A stretch of DNA of 48,026 nt, taken from contig FXAI01000008.1 of assembly GCA_900177435.1 (NCBI GenBank), forward strand, positions 2,663 through 50,688. The letters run 5' to 3'. Position numbers and translations under genes: made by a program. Of this stretch, positions 6,625 through 14,569 are shown piece after piece (within the stretch, counting starts at the first letter, position 1; each line of letters starts with the position of its first letter). Source of the DNA: Alteromonadaceae bacterium Bs31. GTDB taxonomy: Bacteria > Pseudomonadota > Gammaproteobacteria > Pseudomonadales > Cellvibrionaceae. The notes under the pieces are model-generated. The model had not been told where the DNA came from, searched no databases, and was given only the letters and a program-made list of their open reading frames with translations.

Positions 6625-7476
6625 ATGAAATATAAGAAATTCATCTTAGGGGTTATAGCTTTCATTCTCCTATTGTTTTTCGGTTTTTTGTTGATGCAAC
6701 CCTTACTAATTAAGGCTGTTAAAGCGAAGTTTAAATCAACAGACCACTTTCTAGTGTTGCAAGAAGATACACGTATTTTCTATGAAGAAACTGCCAAGAA
6801 AAACGCGCTGATTTTAGCGGGCATACTACCAAGTAGTAAAAGTTCTGTAGAGCGTATACTTAAGAATACGTTTAAGAGGCCAATCGAAGTATATATTTGC
6901 TCGACACAAGAAGTGTTCAACGAATACGTTTTTCTATCAAAAAATGTAAGGGGGGCCGTATATTGGGAGAAGGTTTTCCTATCTCCTGGAGCATTCAGTA
7001 GAGGTTCTCTTGATGATCTAGTACAGCATGAGTTAACACACTACTTGTTTTACAGTCATATAGGTGAAAAGGCTCATATTAAGAGTGTTCCGCTTTGGTT
7101 TAGAGAAGGGATTGCAGTTTTTGTGGCGAATGGCGGAGAGAGCTATACAAAACACGCTGAAGTTTATGGTGTTATGAGTAATCAAGAACGCAAGGCTTAC
7201 CTTTCGGGTGAAACGGACTTCTGGTTTAAAACTACGAATATTCAGGATGCGGTTACTTCAAGTGGAGTCGCAAACTGGCTTTTATATCGCGTGGGAGGTT
7301 TGTTTGTTCACTTTATGCACGCTTCAGGCCCTGACAAATTTGATGCTCTAGTTCAGCGATTGTTGATTGGAGAATCATTCGATACGGCGGTTCAATTATC
7401 TTACAATAGGGGCATAGAAAATTTACACGCCGAATTTTCTGAATACCTACAAACACATACCCAAAAGATACGCTAA
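6625..7476 (+). CDS. Membrane-anchored gluzincin-type zinc metallopeptidase
   Basis: A 283-residue protein with one N-terminal membrane helix (about 7-28) and a soluble domain predicted to face the periplasm. It has HELTH at 135-139 and, 22 residues on, WFREGIAVF with E161 as the likely third zinc ligand, the arrangement of the MA(E) gluzincin clan (M1-like minimal peptidases, as in DUF2268/M61-like families). The ATG at 6625 is preferred over the TTG one codon earlier. A 94-base gap without a visible attC site separates it from the esterase gene that follows, so the two may share one cassette. Substrate unknown. Confidence 0.75.
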   Translation: MKYKKFILGVIAFILLLFFGFLLMQPLLIKAVKAKFKSTDHFLVLQEDTRIFYEETAKKNALILAGILPSSKSSVERILKNTFKRPIEVYICSTQEVFNEYVFLSKNVRGAVYWEKVFLSPGAFSRGSLDDLVQHELTHYLFYSHIGEKAHIKSVPLWFREGIAVFVANGGESYTKHAEVYGVMSNQERKAYLSGETDFWFKTTNIQDAVTSSGVANWLLYRVGGLFVHFMHASGPDKFDALVQRLLIGESFDTAVQLSYNRGIENLHAEFSEYLQTHTQKIR

Positions 7477-7570
7477 GCGCACGAAATACGTTAATTATTT
7501 AAACGTAATGTGTCCACACAGTTATGAAAGAGTAATGGAATATGAGTCCAGCTATAATTCTCTCGGCAAT

Positions 7571-8422
7571 ATGGATAAGCATATGTATATGAAATTCACC
7601 CTTGCGTTAATGCTAGCGCTGGCGTCGGTGGTCGCGCTATCAAAACCATATACTATGGATAATACTGATTCGGTGGTTCTCGAAGATAAGGAGACTAATC
7701 GAAAATATGAAGTATTCATCAGGATTCCTGAGGGATATGATCAAGCCAAGAAATATCCGGTTGTCTATCTTACAGACGCATGGTATAGATTTCCGATAGT
7801 CGCAGCGGCGGTACAAATACCGATACTTACAAAGTCGATGGAAAGCTTCATTGTAGTAGGCATATCTAAAGATGTGAACGAAGATCGTGATGATGCCAGG
7901 GTTCGAGACTTTACTCCTACGACTCCAACGGGATGGAAGAAAAAGTCTGGAGAGGCGGATACATACCATAGCTTTGTTTCTGGCGTACTATTTGACTATA
8001 TAGACCGGTCGTACAGTACTGATCCGAAAAATCGAACTTATGTTGGTGGTTCTCTAGGTGGCCTCTGGGGTGCGTATGTACTATTTAAGTACCCAGAAAC
8101 GTTTAATAATTACATCTTGGCAAGCCCTGCCTTGTGGTTCGACAACCATTTTATATTCGGTCTGGAAAAACAATTTATAGAAAAAGCAAGAAATTCTAGT
8201 ATTAATGTGTATTTGTCGGTTGGGGAGCTTGAGGTAATTAAAAGTAAAGATTTTGAGATCAATATGGTAAAAGATGCTGAAAGACTTTATGACGTTCTCA
8301 ACAATAAACAGATTGGCGGACTTAGAGTAAAAAATGTAGTGGTTGATTCCGCAAATCATGATGTGTCCTTCCCTACATCGTCAATTATGGGGCTTTTTTG
8401 GCTGTTCGGTGGTGGCAGTTAA
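7571..8422 (+). CDS. Exported alpha/beta-hydrolase, esterase-D-like (COG2819 type)
   Basis: The frame is open from 7508, but the ATG at 7571 (or 7583/7589) is preferred, since a signal peptide (MKFTLALMLALASVVALS) begins there. The 283-residue product has the putative-esterase family layout: YEVFIRIPEGYD, a YPVVYLTDAWY strand, the nucleophile elbow VGGSLGGLWG (S161), a likely acid in VGELE, and the catalytic histidine in SANHDVSF (H263). The family includes enterochelin-esterase-like and acyl-ester hydrolases in the periplasm. The stop overlaps the left arm of an attC site. The substrate cannot be told from sequence. Confidence 0.8.
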   Translation: MDKHMYMKFTLALMLALASVVALSKPYTMDNTDSVVLEDKETNRKYEVFIRIPEGYDQAKKYPVVYLTDAWYRFPIVAAAVQIPILTKSMESFIVVGISKDVNEDRDDARVRDFTPTTPTGWKKKSGEADTYHSFVSGVLFDYIDRSYSTDPKNRTYVGGSLGGLWGAYVLFKYPETFNNYILASPALWFDNHFIFGLEKQFIEKARNSSINVYLSVGELEVIKSKDFEINMVKDAERLYDVLNNKQIGGLRVKNVVVDSANHDVSFPTSSIMGLFWLFGGGS

Positions 8423-8536
8423 CAAGCGACACCAGCATGAAAACTACTGCGAGGCGATTTTTACCTTACTCGCTATCGCTCATACAATAATACAAAATTC
8501 GCTTTGCAGAAGTTTCAGCTGTACCGGGCGTTAGAT
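8417..8536 (+). other. attC site after the esterase gene
   Basis: Left arm AGTTAAC (8417-8423) contains the stop codon; right core GTTAGAT (8530-8536) fits GTTRRRY exactly. AACAAGCGACACCAGC pairs with GCTGTACCGGGCGTT with bulges. The loop side carries CGCTATCGCTC (8471-8481). The next ATG starts five bases after the right core. Confidence 0.6.
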
Positions 8537-8540
8537 AACT

Positions 8541-9209
8541 ATGAAGAAAGAATTCGTACGTCACTTCAAAGAGAAAGGCTACAGAATCAATAGCTTGAAA
8601 GGCGAAGCATTTAAGAAAAATGGTGATCTCCACTATTTTCTTAGAGTTTTCATGGGTCGTGATATTGAAGATAATGAAAATCTTTATTTTAAGTTTGGCC
8701 TGTATATAAACTCTCCTTTTGATGCTGGTTATTGGCCTTTTGAGAATTCAGTCTATCTTGGCGAATTTTGCTATGGCGGTGAACGTACTGACGAATGGCG
8801 TTTAGATCAGTTTAATGAGCTCATAAACGTAGCTGAAGAAATAGCTCTTCCTTGGATTGATGATCATATGAATCTTGAGGTTGTATCAAATCATATTCGG
8901 TGGCTAATAGATAACGGAATTAGATGGTTAGAGCCTCCTCAGTTTAAATGTGAAGATGCACCTCTATCCGCCGCACGAGAGCAGATCGCGACCTTGGGTG
9001 GTGGGCCTGGTAATAAAATATGTCATAGCTGGGTCAAACGCTTGTATAAGCCTTTAGCCATTGTTCAAGAAACAGCTGGTTGTAGTAAAAGGGCGCTTGA
9101 ATATATCAATACATATTTAGAACATATCTCTACTGAGGGTTTCAGAACGAATGAAATTGAGTCTATTAATAGTGCAATTTTTTCAGGAAAATGGCCAAGA
9201 ACTAGCTAA
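8541..9209 (+). CDS. DUF4304-like hypothetical protein
   Basis: A 222-residue soluble protein. The first 130 residues (FKEKGYRI.....FKKNGDLHYFLRVFMGR...NLYFKFGLYINSPFD, then GEFCYGGERTDEWRLD and EEIALPWIDDHM) follow the pattern of DUF4304/DUF4303-like proteins, which start with a 'large, hard-to-see GF' motif and end with an 'ipWld' helix. Several such families serve as toxin-immunity or polymorphic-toxin-associated proteins. The C-terminal 90 residues are helical and not recognised. It begins 5 bases after an attC right core, the typical spacing of a cassette gene. Family assignment is moderate, the role is unknown. Confidence 0.6.
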   Translation: MKKEFVRHFKEKGYRINSLKGEAFKKNGDLHYFLRVFMGRDIEDNENLYFKFGLYINSPFDAGYWPFENSVYLGEFCYGGERTDEWRLDQFNELINVAEEIALPWIDDHMNLEVVSNHIRWLIDNGIRWLEPPQFKCEDAPLSAAREQIATLGGGPGNKICHSWVKRLYKPLAIVQETAGCSKRALEYINTYLEHISTEGFRTNEIESINSAIFSGKWPRTS

Positions 9210-9335
9210 AAATCTCCAATCGGACACAGCAATCTAGGCTTGGGCCTCCGTTACGGCGTCTCGCGCTGGGCCTGCACCAGTGAGCAAGCATTTACACAAA
9301 TCAGGCAATAAGCTACGCAAACCAGGTACTACATT

Positions 9336-9674
9336 ATGAAAATAACAGTAATATTAATATTTACTGCATTAGCTTTCTCTGGGTGAACCTCGATGAGAGG
9401 TGTAGCGCTGGATCATGATCGAAGTAAAATAATTAAGACAGTCGATATAAATGATAGGGTCGTGATCCAAACGAAAGACAATTAGAAGTTCGAAATGATT
9501 GTTAAATCCATAAATGAATATGAAATAGTTGGAGAATGTAGAGCGGTTTTAATTGATGACATAGCCATTTTGAGGGTTGAAAAAATTAGTGTGCCCAAAA
9601 CGGCGTGTGCCGTTTTGGGGGGCTATTTTGTCGCGGTAACTGCTGCAGCATTACTAATAACGGCTACATTGTAA
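9336..9674 (+). pseudogene. Broken small lipoprotein gene with two in-frame stops
   Basis: Reading one frame from ATG 9336 to TAA 9672-9674 gives 113 codons interrupted by TGA at codon 17 and TAG at codon 49, with no frameshift. The N-terminus MKITVILIFTALAFSG is a lipoprotein signal and the TGA falls exactly where the lipobox cysteine (TGT/TGC) is expected. The rest (TSMRGVALDHDRSKIIKTVD, IVKSINEYEIVGECRAVLIDDIAILRVEKISV, hydrophobic tail) matches a small lipoprotein family seen in marine gammaproteobacterial cassettes, where a membrane-spanning tail is usual. This is a recent decay product: two point mutations, otherwise intact. Confidence 0.7.
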
Positions 9675-9837
9675 TAACTTATATTCTCATTTTAGGTGTT
9701 TTTTTCGTGGCCCGAGCAAATAGCGAGTCTAGATATGGAAAGCCGGGCGCATTCGAAAAAACGTGAACTATAGACTGCAGTGAAGTTTAGAACGGGCGGA
9801 CTGGATTTTATTTATAAGAAATAGGCTCTGCTACTAC

Positions 9838-11469
9838 CTAATCACTTTTGCTTTCAAAGGCACCAATATCCATAGCTACCCCAGGCTCACGCGGGCGAAA
9901 AAATAGATCCACATCGACCAGTGTATTCTCTATGCTGGCGTCTATTAAGGCACTGCCGCTAACGGGCGTTAAGTTCTCTATAGTGAGTACATTACCAGGT
10001 AAGCCAAGAGTGCTCGTACCAGCAGGGGGAAAGTTTTCCAGGCTGGTGGTGGAGATGTTATTGGTAATTTCAATATTGTCTGTAACCTTGTAAATTTCGG
10101 TGGGATCCTGGTTGTTCACAAGGAAATTATTTGAAAATAAATTACTTACACTCTCTTGCGAGTTAAAGTGCAGCGCCTTGCCCATGCTGTTTACGATGGT
10201 ATTGTTGAGTATGCTGAAGCTTTGCCCGGGCAGCGGTGAACGATCCCCTACGTGAATGGCGTTGGCCTGACAATCGACGATGTAGTTGCTGTAGATACTG
10301 GTGTCAAAACCAATAGCCTGAATACCTGCTCCAAAGCCATTCTCGATATAATTGGCGAATATTTTTCCGCTCGTTCCCGGGTTTATCATCATGCCTGCGG
10401 AATGAATGCTCACTTGTTCCAGGCCATAATTTTTTACCTGATTGCCAAAAATCTCGCTGCCCTCCGCGCCACCCACTTGAATACCGTCCCACCCGGTATT
10501 TACAACAAGGTTGTTAAATATGCGTACGCCACTAATATCGGCTTGATAGAGTTCTTCCCCCGGGCAGCCATCATTTTGAAAATAGCCGTTCCATTTAGAG
10601 CCGCCTATGTACATGCCTTCGCCATGCACATCGTGGATGTAGTTGTGGTGAACCACTAGATTTTGCTGGTGGTAGGCTCCACGGTTCAGGCTTCCGTCGC
10701 AGTTGGGGCGGGTAACAATCCAGATACCGATACCTACGCCAGACACTTCCAAGTGGTCAATTTCGATATTGTCTGTTTTGGAGTAGGCACGAATGCCCTG
10801 TGTGCCGGTTTCGATTTTGATACCGAAGTAGTGTTGTGGCGCACCTGTTCCTGTTACCCGAAGGTACGAGCTGTTGCGGACTTTAATGGCTTCCGGTTTA
10901 TCGCTGGTATCGAGTACTACCTGTGCATCACAATTACTGAATAGGTACGGTTGCTGTTCTGTACCTTGAAAATTTCGAATATCCAAAATAGTGCGGCTGC
11001 CACCGCGAATGCCAATCACTGAGCCAGGTGGTAAGTTCAGTTTACTGTTATCGACACTAATTGTATTTGGTTCAACAATATGATCGACGTTGCTGCAACT
11101 TAGTGCCTGGTAGCTGCATGAATTATCGGAATAGCGTGCTTGTGCATCGTAGTTACTGGCGTAGGGGTCGACACAGCCGGTGATCGTTTGCTCGCCACCA
11201 CCCTGACTACCTGAAGAGCTTGAACTCGAACTCGAACTCGAACTCGAACTCGAACTCGAACTCGAACTCGAACTTGAACTTGAACTTGAACTTGAACTTG
11301 AACTTGAACTTGAGCTTGAGCTTGAGCTTGAGCTTGAGCTTGAGCTTGAACCAGTTTCAAGCCCACTGCTTGAGCTCGAACCACCACCGCAGGCGGATAT
11401 CATTATTGAAAGGCAGGCTAATATGAACACCCGCGAGCCTAGCTTTGTTTTCGCTTTCTTAGTTTGCAC
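9838..11469 (-). CDS. Poly-serine-linked lipoprotein with right-handed beta-helix domain
   Basis: A 543-residue protein, the only minus-strand gene in the first 18 kb. It starts at GTG (11469). A lipobox (MISAC, C27) anchors it in a membrane; then come about 45 serines (see repeat), a short GCVDPYASNYDAQARYSDNSC element of the kind found in extracellular calcium-linked repeats, and a domain from about residue 130 that has parallel-beta-helix repeats (NNLVVNTGWDGIQVGGAEGSEIFGN, NYIENGFGAGIQAIG, NNTIVNSMGKALHF). Such proteins (poly-Ser lipoproteins) are a hallmark of Saccharophagus and Cellvibrio, where they act on polysaccharides at the cell surface. A pectate-lyase or alginate-lyase-like role is plausible but no catalytic residues can be pinned down. 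Confidence 0.8.
   Translation of the reverse strand: MQTKKAKTKLGSRVFILACLSIMISACGGGSSSSSGLETGSSSSSSSSSSSSSSSSSSSSSSSSSSSSSSSSSSSSSSSSSSSSSSGSQGGGEQTITGCVDPYASNYDAQARYSDNSCSYQALSCSNVDHIVEPNTISVDNSKLNLPPGSVIGIRGGSRTILDIRNFQGTEQQPYLFSNCDAQVVLDTSDKPEAIKVRNSSYLRVTGTGAPQHYFGIKIETGTQGIRAYSKTDNIEIDHLEVSGVGIGIWIVTRPNCDGSLNRGAYHQQNLVVHHNYIHDVHGEGMYIGGSKWNGYFQNDGCPGEELYQADISGVRIFNNLVVNTGWDGIQVGGAEGSEIFGNQVKNYGLEQVSIHSAGMMINPGTSGKIFANYIENGFGAGIQAIGFDTSIYSNYIVDCQANAIHVGDRSPLPGQSFSILNNTIVNSMGKALHFNSQESVSNLFSNNFLVNNQDPTEIYKVTDNIEITNNISTTSLENFPPAGTSTLGLPGNVLTIENLTPVSGSALIDASIENTLVDVDLFFRPREPGVAMDIGAFESKSD
11216..11347 (-). repeat. Hexanucleotide array encoding poly-serine linker
   Basis: There are 22 tandem 6-bp units, all encoding Ser-Ser. 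On the plus strand they are one GAGCTT, then GAACTC x8, GAACTT x7, then GAGCTT x6, so each block is uniform and the blocks differ by one base. Slippage within blocks would change the linker length two serines at a time without frameshift. Confidence 0.85.
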
Positions 11470-12468
11470 GTGTACTGGACCCTCTATACGGCTAAGCCTG
11501 CTTCTCCCTTTTAAGGCTAGCTGAAATCGCGGTTAAAAAATGTAATTGAAGTGTAGCTTCGTGTACTTTAGCAAAAACACACAGCTTGCTCATCGGGTAT
11601 CAATACCATCTTGGCGTGTGAATCCTTGAGGTGCGAGAGCTTATGAACTAAATGAGAAATGGCACGGGGTAATTCTTCGGTAATGAGACTAAAAGCAAGC
11701 TTGGAAAGATGATTAGGTTCTTAGCGTCCAGGAGGGCCTTTAGGTTTAATAGCCCGCCGCGAATAGACCTTCTTCCTGGGCTAGTTCGCATATATAAGCG
11801 CTTATTCTGCTCGATGGCTCCGCCGGTAATATCGACTAATTCAAGATACCGATCGTTGAAAGCGGGAGGCCTTTCTAAGACAAATATCACAGCCTGTCGA
11901 CAGCAGCGGTTTCCCAGTGCTTGAGTAAACTTAAACACCTTGCTTTGTGTGTTAAATCAGGCCGGGATTAAGGTACAAGGATACTCAAGAGTAAGGGGCT
12001 ATTTGTAAAAACTGTATTGATCGATGTAGTCACAATGTTGGCGCATCGAAATACTGCTTATGCAGAACAAAGCTCTGTCGAAATGTGGGCTGCTGGTGCA
12101 AGCAATGGATCTGCGTATAGTGCGGTATAAGCGAAGAGGCAATCGCATAAATTAACCGAAGAAAAACTCAAAATTATTGGATGTTAGTTTACTGAAAGGG
12201 GGAGGGGCCGTGGCTGGAAAAATTAACTACGGGCAAGGAAGCAGGGTTTGCATACCTTTCAAAACAATGTCGATCTAAGCAAGCTGCTTTTTGGTGGAAT
12301 AGCCCACGTTTCGTCAGTGCACTGTGAAAACGAATGTCTAGTGAAAGAGTTAAGCTCGAGGAAGCTTTGCTGTAGATTGTCTACTACAAATATTTAATGG
12401 TTCAGGCCTGACACAAACTGTGTTTTCGTTAGGTAGTAGCTGCCAAATAGACATTATTGGAGTAATCC
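11470..12468. other. 1-kb stretch with no convincing gene
   Basis: No recognisable gene is seen between the beta-helix lipoprotein and the SnoaL gene. Overlapping reading frames at 11648-11938 (minus, 96 codons) and 11709-11924 (plus, 71 codons) match no family known to me and lack clear ribosome sites. A short frame near 12032-12130 (MLAHRNTAYAEQSS...) is likewise unsupported. The stretch would include the promoter of the minus-strand gene. It may be decayed cassette DNA. Confidence 0.4.
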
Positions 12469-13233
12469 GTGACCGCAGAACGTAAGAATAAAATCCGAGC
12501 AATGCTGAAGGGCATCGAAACTGGAGAGCCCGAGTCAGTTGCAGTGGTGAATCCTGATAAATATATTCAGCACAACCCGCAAACGCACGAGGGCCGTGAA
12601 GGCTTGGCAGCGCTATTTAAACGCCTATCGCAAACGTCTCCTCGGGTAAACGTTGTCCGTATATTTTCCGATGGAGATTTTGTATTTGGGCACACGGAGT
12701 ACGACTTCAGTACTTCTAGAGTGGGGTTTGAGGTGTTTCGCTTTGAGGGTGAGTATACCGTCGAGCACTGGGACAATATTCAATCCCGCAGGGGGCCCAA
12801 TCCAGCGGGACACTCGATGGTGGACGGCTCAGTTAAGGTTACTGATTTGCCGAAGACTGAAGAAAACCGAGCCCTTGTAACCGAGTTTGTTGATAGCGTA
12901 CTAATAGGGCGTGATATGGCGAGGCTGCCGCGATTCGTATCGGCAACTTACTTGGAGCACAATCCGCAGTTTTCAGATGGATTAGCCTCGCTTCAAGCAG
13001 CGCTGGCGGCTCAGCATGACGACGGGAATTCCGCCTTATGTTACGTGAAAAGACATCGGATTTTGGCTGAGGGAAATTTTGTTCTTTCTGTATGTGAGGG
13101 TTTCCGGCACGGCGCCCATACTTCATTTTATGACCTTTATCGAGTTGAATGCGGCATAATTGTCGAGCACTGGGATACAACTGAATCAGTACCGCCTCCG
13201 AGCGAGTGGAAAAATGATAACGGTAAGTTTTGA
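12469..13233 (+). CDS. Tandem SnoaL-like (NTF2-fold) protein
   Basis: A 254-residue protein made of two related halves. Each has the SnoaL signature: YIQHNP (residues 31-36) / YLEHNP (162-167), a G(L)AAL(F) helix, then DFVFGHTEY / NFVLSVCEG, and FRFEGEYTVEHWDNIQ / YRVECGIIVEHWDTTE with a conserved EHWD. Single-domain relatives are predicted ester cyclases or hydrolases with no assigned substrate. A GTG start follows TTGGAG at a 7-base distance. A weak attC-like GTTATGC lies about 40 bases after the stop. Duplication and fusion of the domain is uncommon but not unique. Confidence 0.8.
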   Translation: MTAERKNKIRAMLKGIETGEPESVAVVNPDKYIQHNPQTHEGREGLAALFKRLSQTSPRVNVVRIFSDGDFVFGHTEYDFSTSRVGFEVFRFEGEYTVEHWDNIQSRRGPNPAGHSMVDGSVKVTDLPKTEENRALVTEFVDSVLIGRDMARLPRFVSATYLEHNPQFSDGLASLQAALAAQHDDGNSALCYVKRHRILAEGNFVLSVCEGFRHGAHTSFYDLYRVECGIIVEHWDTTESVPPPSEWKNDNGKF

Positions 13234-13351
13234 GGGCTTGGCAGCTCGCAGCAGCTGAACTTCAAGCGCACCTTGTTATGCAGGAGCTTATGTCAGTTAC
13301 CGTCAAGCATTTAAATATTTTATTTACTATAAATACAAGGGATTACCAACT

Positions 13352-14368
13352 ATGACGTGCCATTTTAAGTACAAATTGATAGCTATAACGATTTCCTTAC
13401 TCCTTGCTTCTCTTTCATTTGCAAAAGACGCAAAAACAATAGCGGTTACTGAAGAAAATTTTTCGCATGCAGAAACTGCTCGAAATTTTCGTAACTGGGC
13501 GAACAAAGGCGCGACTAAATCGTTTGCTAAAATGCCGGGTCTGCCGCCTCGGGGAAAGTCAGCATTGACGGTTCAAATGAATGACGACACCCTTTATGGC
13601 TCGGCTATTGTTCAGGCCGTGGATGGCAAAGTTACGTTTTCTATACCCGAGACAGATAATTATTTAGCGGTGCAAGTAGTAACGGAGCGGGGGCATGGCC
13701 AACACTATGTAGTCGAGGATGGAAGCTATAAGTTACCTGTGGAATCAAGCTACGCATTTCTCATATATCGCTCCGGTACAGAAAAAGGCATTAAGTACGC
13801 GAAAGCAAGCTTAGACATGGTAGACACAACAGTTTTTAACTTTGCTACCCAGTATGAAGTTCAGCCATATGACTATGAGGAAGTGGAAAAGTGGGTAAAA
13901 AAGTATACGGAAGAAGTTAATAGTATGGATAGCTTTACCTATACCTTTCCACGTACATCGGACAAGGTAACTGATCTTCATCAGTGGAACCTGGAGAATG
14001 CGGCAGGTTGGGGAGGAGCAAGTCCAGAAGCCTTTGTGGGCAATAAGTATGCTAACAGTCCAACAATGAAGGCAAGTGTTTGTCACACTACAAGCTTCAA
14101 AGACCCAGAAAACAAATTTTTTACTTCCATTACCGCTTATGATGCCGACAAATACCTGATGGAGGGTGTTCGTAATATTAACTCCCATACTTGGGATAGA
14201 AATAAAGACGACACCATTACGGTGTCTTTTAACTGTGGGGCCAACGCTAAAAACAATATCGATACAAAAGGTAGTGATTTTACTTTTACCGTTCGTCACT
14301 ACGGTGTAAACCCCAGTGTAATGCAAAGTTCAATAGACCCAATCATTGCTGGGGTTAAAACTGAATAA
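13352..14368 (+). CDS. Exported DUF1254-like protein
   Basis: A 338-residue protein with a signal peptide (MTCHFKYKLIAITISLLLASLSFA, cleavage near residue 24). The NDDTLYGSAIVQAVDGKVTFSIPETDNYLAVQVV stretch has the DUF1254 hallmark (DTLY.SA....g.v..s.P.t.......v.D). Full-size members also carry a DUF1214 domain; here the C-terminal part (HYGVNPSVMQS, CHTTSFKDPENKFFTS, DDTITVSFNCG) resembles that domain in reduced form. DUF1254/DUF1214 proteins are periplasmic and of unknown function. It sits between the SnoaL and AraC genes with no close spacing, so it is probably its own transcription unit. Confidence 0.7.
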   Translation: MTCHFKYKLIAITISLLLASLSFAKDAKTIAVTEENFSHAETARNFRNWANKGATKSFAKMPGLPPRGKSALTVQMNDDTLYGSAIVQAVDGKVTFSIPETDNYLAVQVVTERGHGQHYVVEDGSYKLPVESSYAFLIYRSGTEKGIKYAKASLDMVDTTVFNFATQYEVQPYDYEEVEKWVKKYTEEVNSMDSFTYTFPRTSDKVTDLHQWNLENAAGWGGASPEAFVGNKYANSPTMKASVCHTTSFKDPENKFFTSITAYDADKYLMEGVRNINSHTWDRNKDDTITVSFNCGANAKNNIDTKGSDFTFTVRHYGVNPSVMQSSIDPIIAGVKTE

Positions 14369-14419
14369 GCTGCCATCGAAATACCATGAAACTTGCTCAC
14401 CTAAGCAGGCGCTGCACGG

Positions 14420-14445
14420 ATAATTCTACGCGGCGTAACAATTAT
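14420..14445. repeat. Intergenic inverted repeat
   Basis: ATAATTCTACG and CGTAACAATTAT pair to form a hairpin with two small mismatches. It lies between the DUF1254 and AraC genes and is not followed by a T run, so it is not a standard terminator. It could be the remnant of a cassette boundary (GCGGCGTAACA resembles a right attC end). Confidence 0.3.
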
Positions 14446-14569
14446 TCGGGGAGCGAGGCTTCTGGTAGCCAAGCTTACTAGCCAGTAGAACCCTGAATAT
14501 ACCGAAAAAAAAGGTGAGACAGCTAAACCGAAGGCCAACTATCATGTGCGCTCATAGGGAGCTTAGTGT

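Noticed and set aside
9210-9335. attC site after the DUF4304-like gene
   Set aside because: GGCTTGGGCCTC/GCGCTGGGCCTG repeats are present, but no inverse core pair or RYYYAAC/GTTRRRY ends are visible.
9384-9386. TGA in the lipoprotein frame as selenocysteine in place of the lipobox cysteine
   Set aside because: No SECIS-like hairpin is evident, a second stop (TAG) follows in the same frame, and lipidation needs cysteine.
11216-11347. CRISPR-like repeats
   Set aside because: The units are 6 bp, contiguous, without spacers, and in frame within a gene.
11100-11426. Repetitive frames (QAQAQV..., NSNSNS...) on both strands at the poly-Ser tract
   Set aside because: They are other-frame readings of the hexanucleotide array within the beta-helix lipoprotein gene.
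11648-11938. 96-codon minus-strand frame in the long gap
   Set aside because: No ribosome site, no recognisable motif, and an overlapping plus-strand frame of similar quality.
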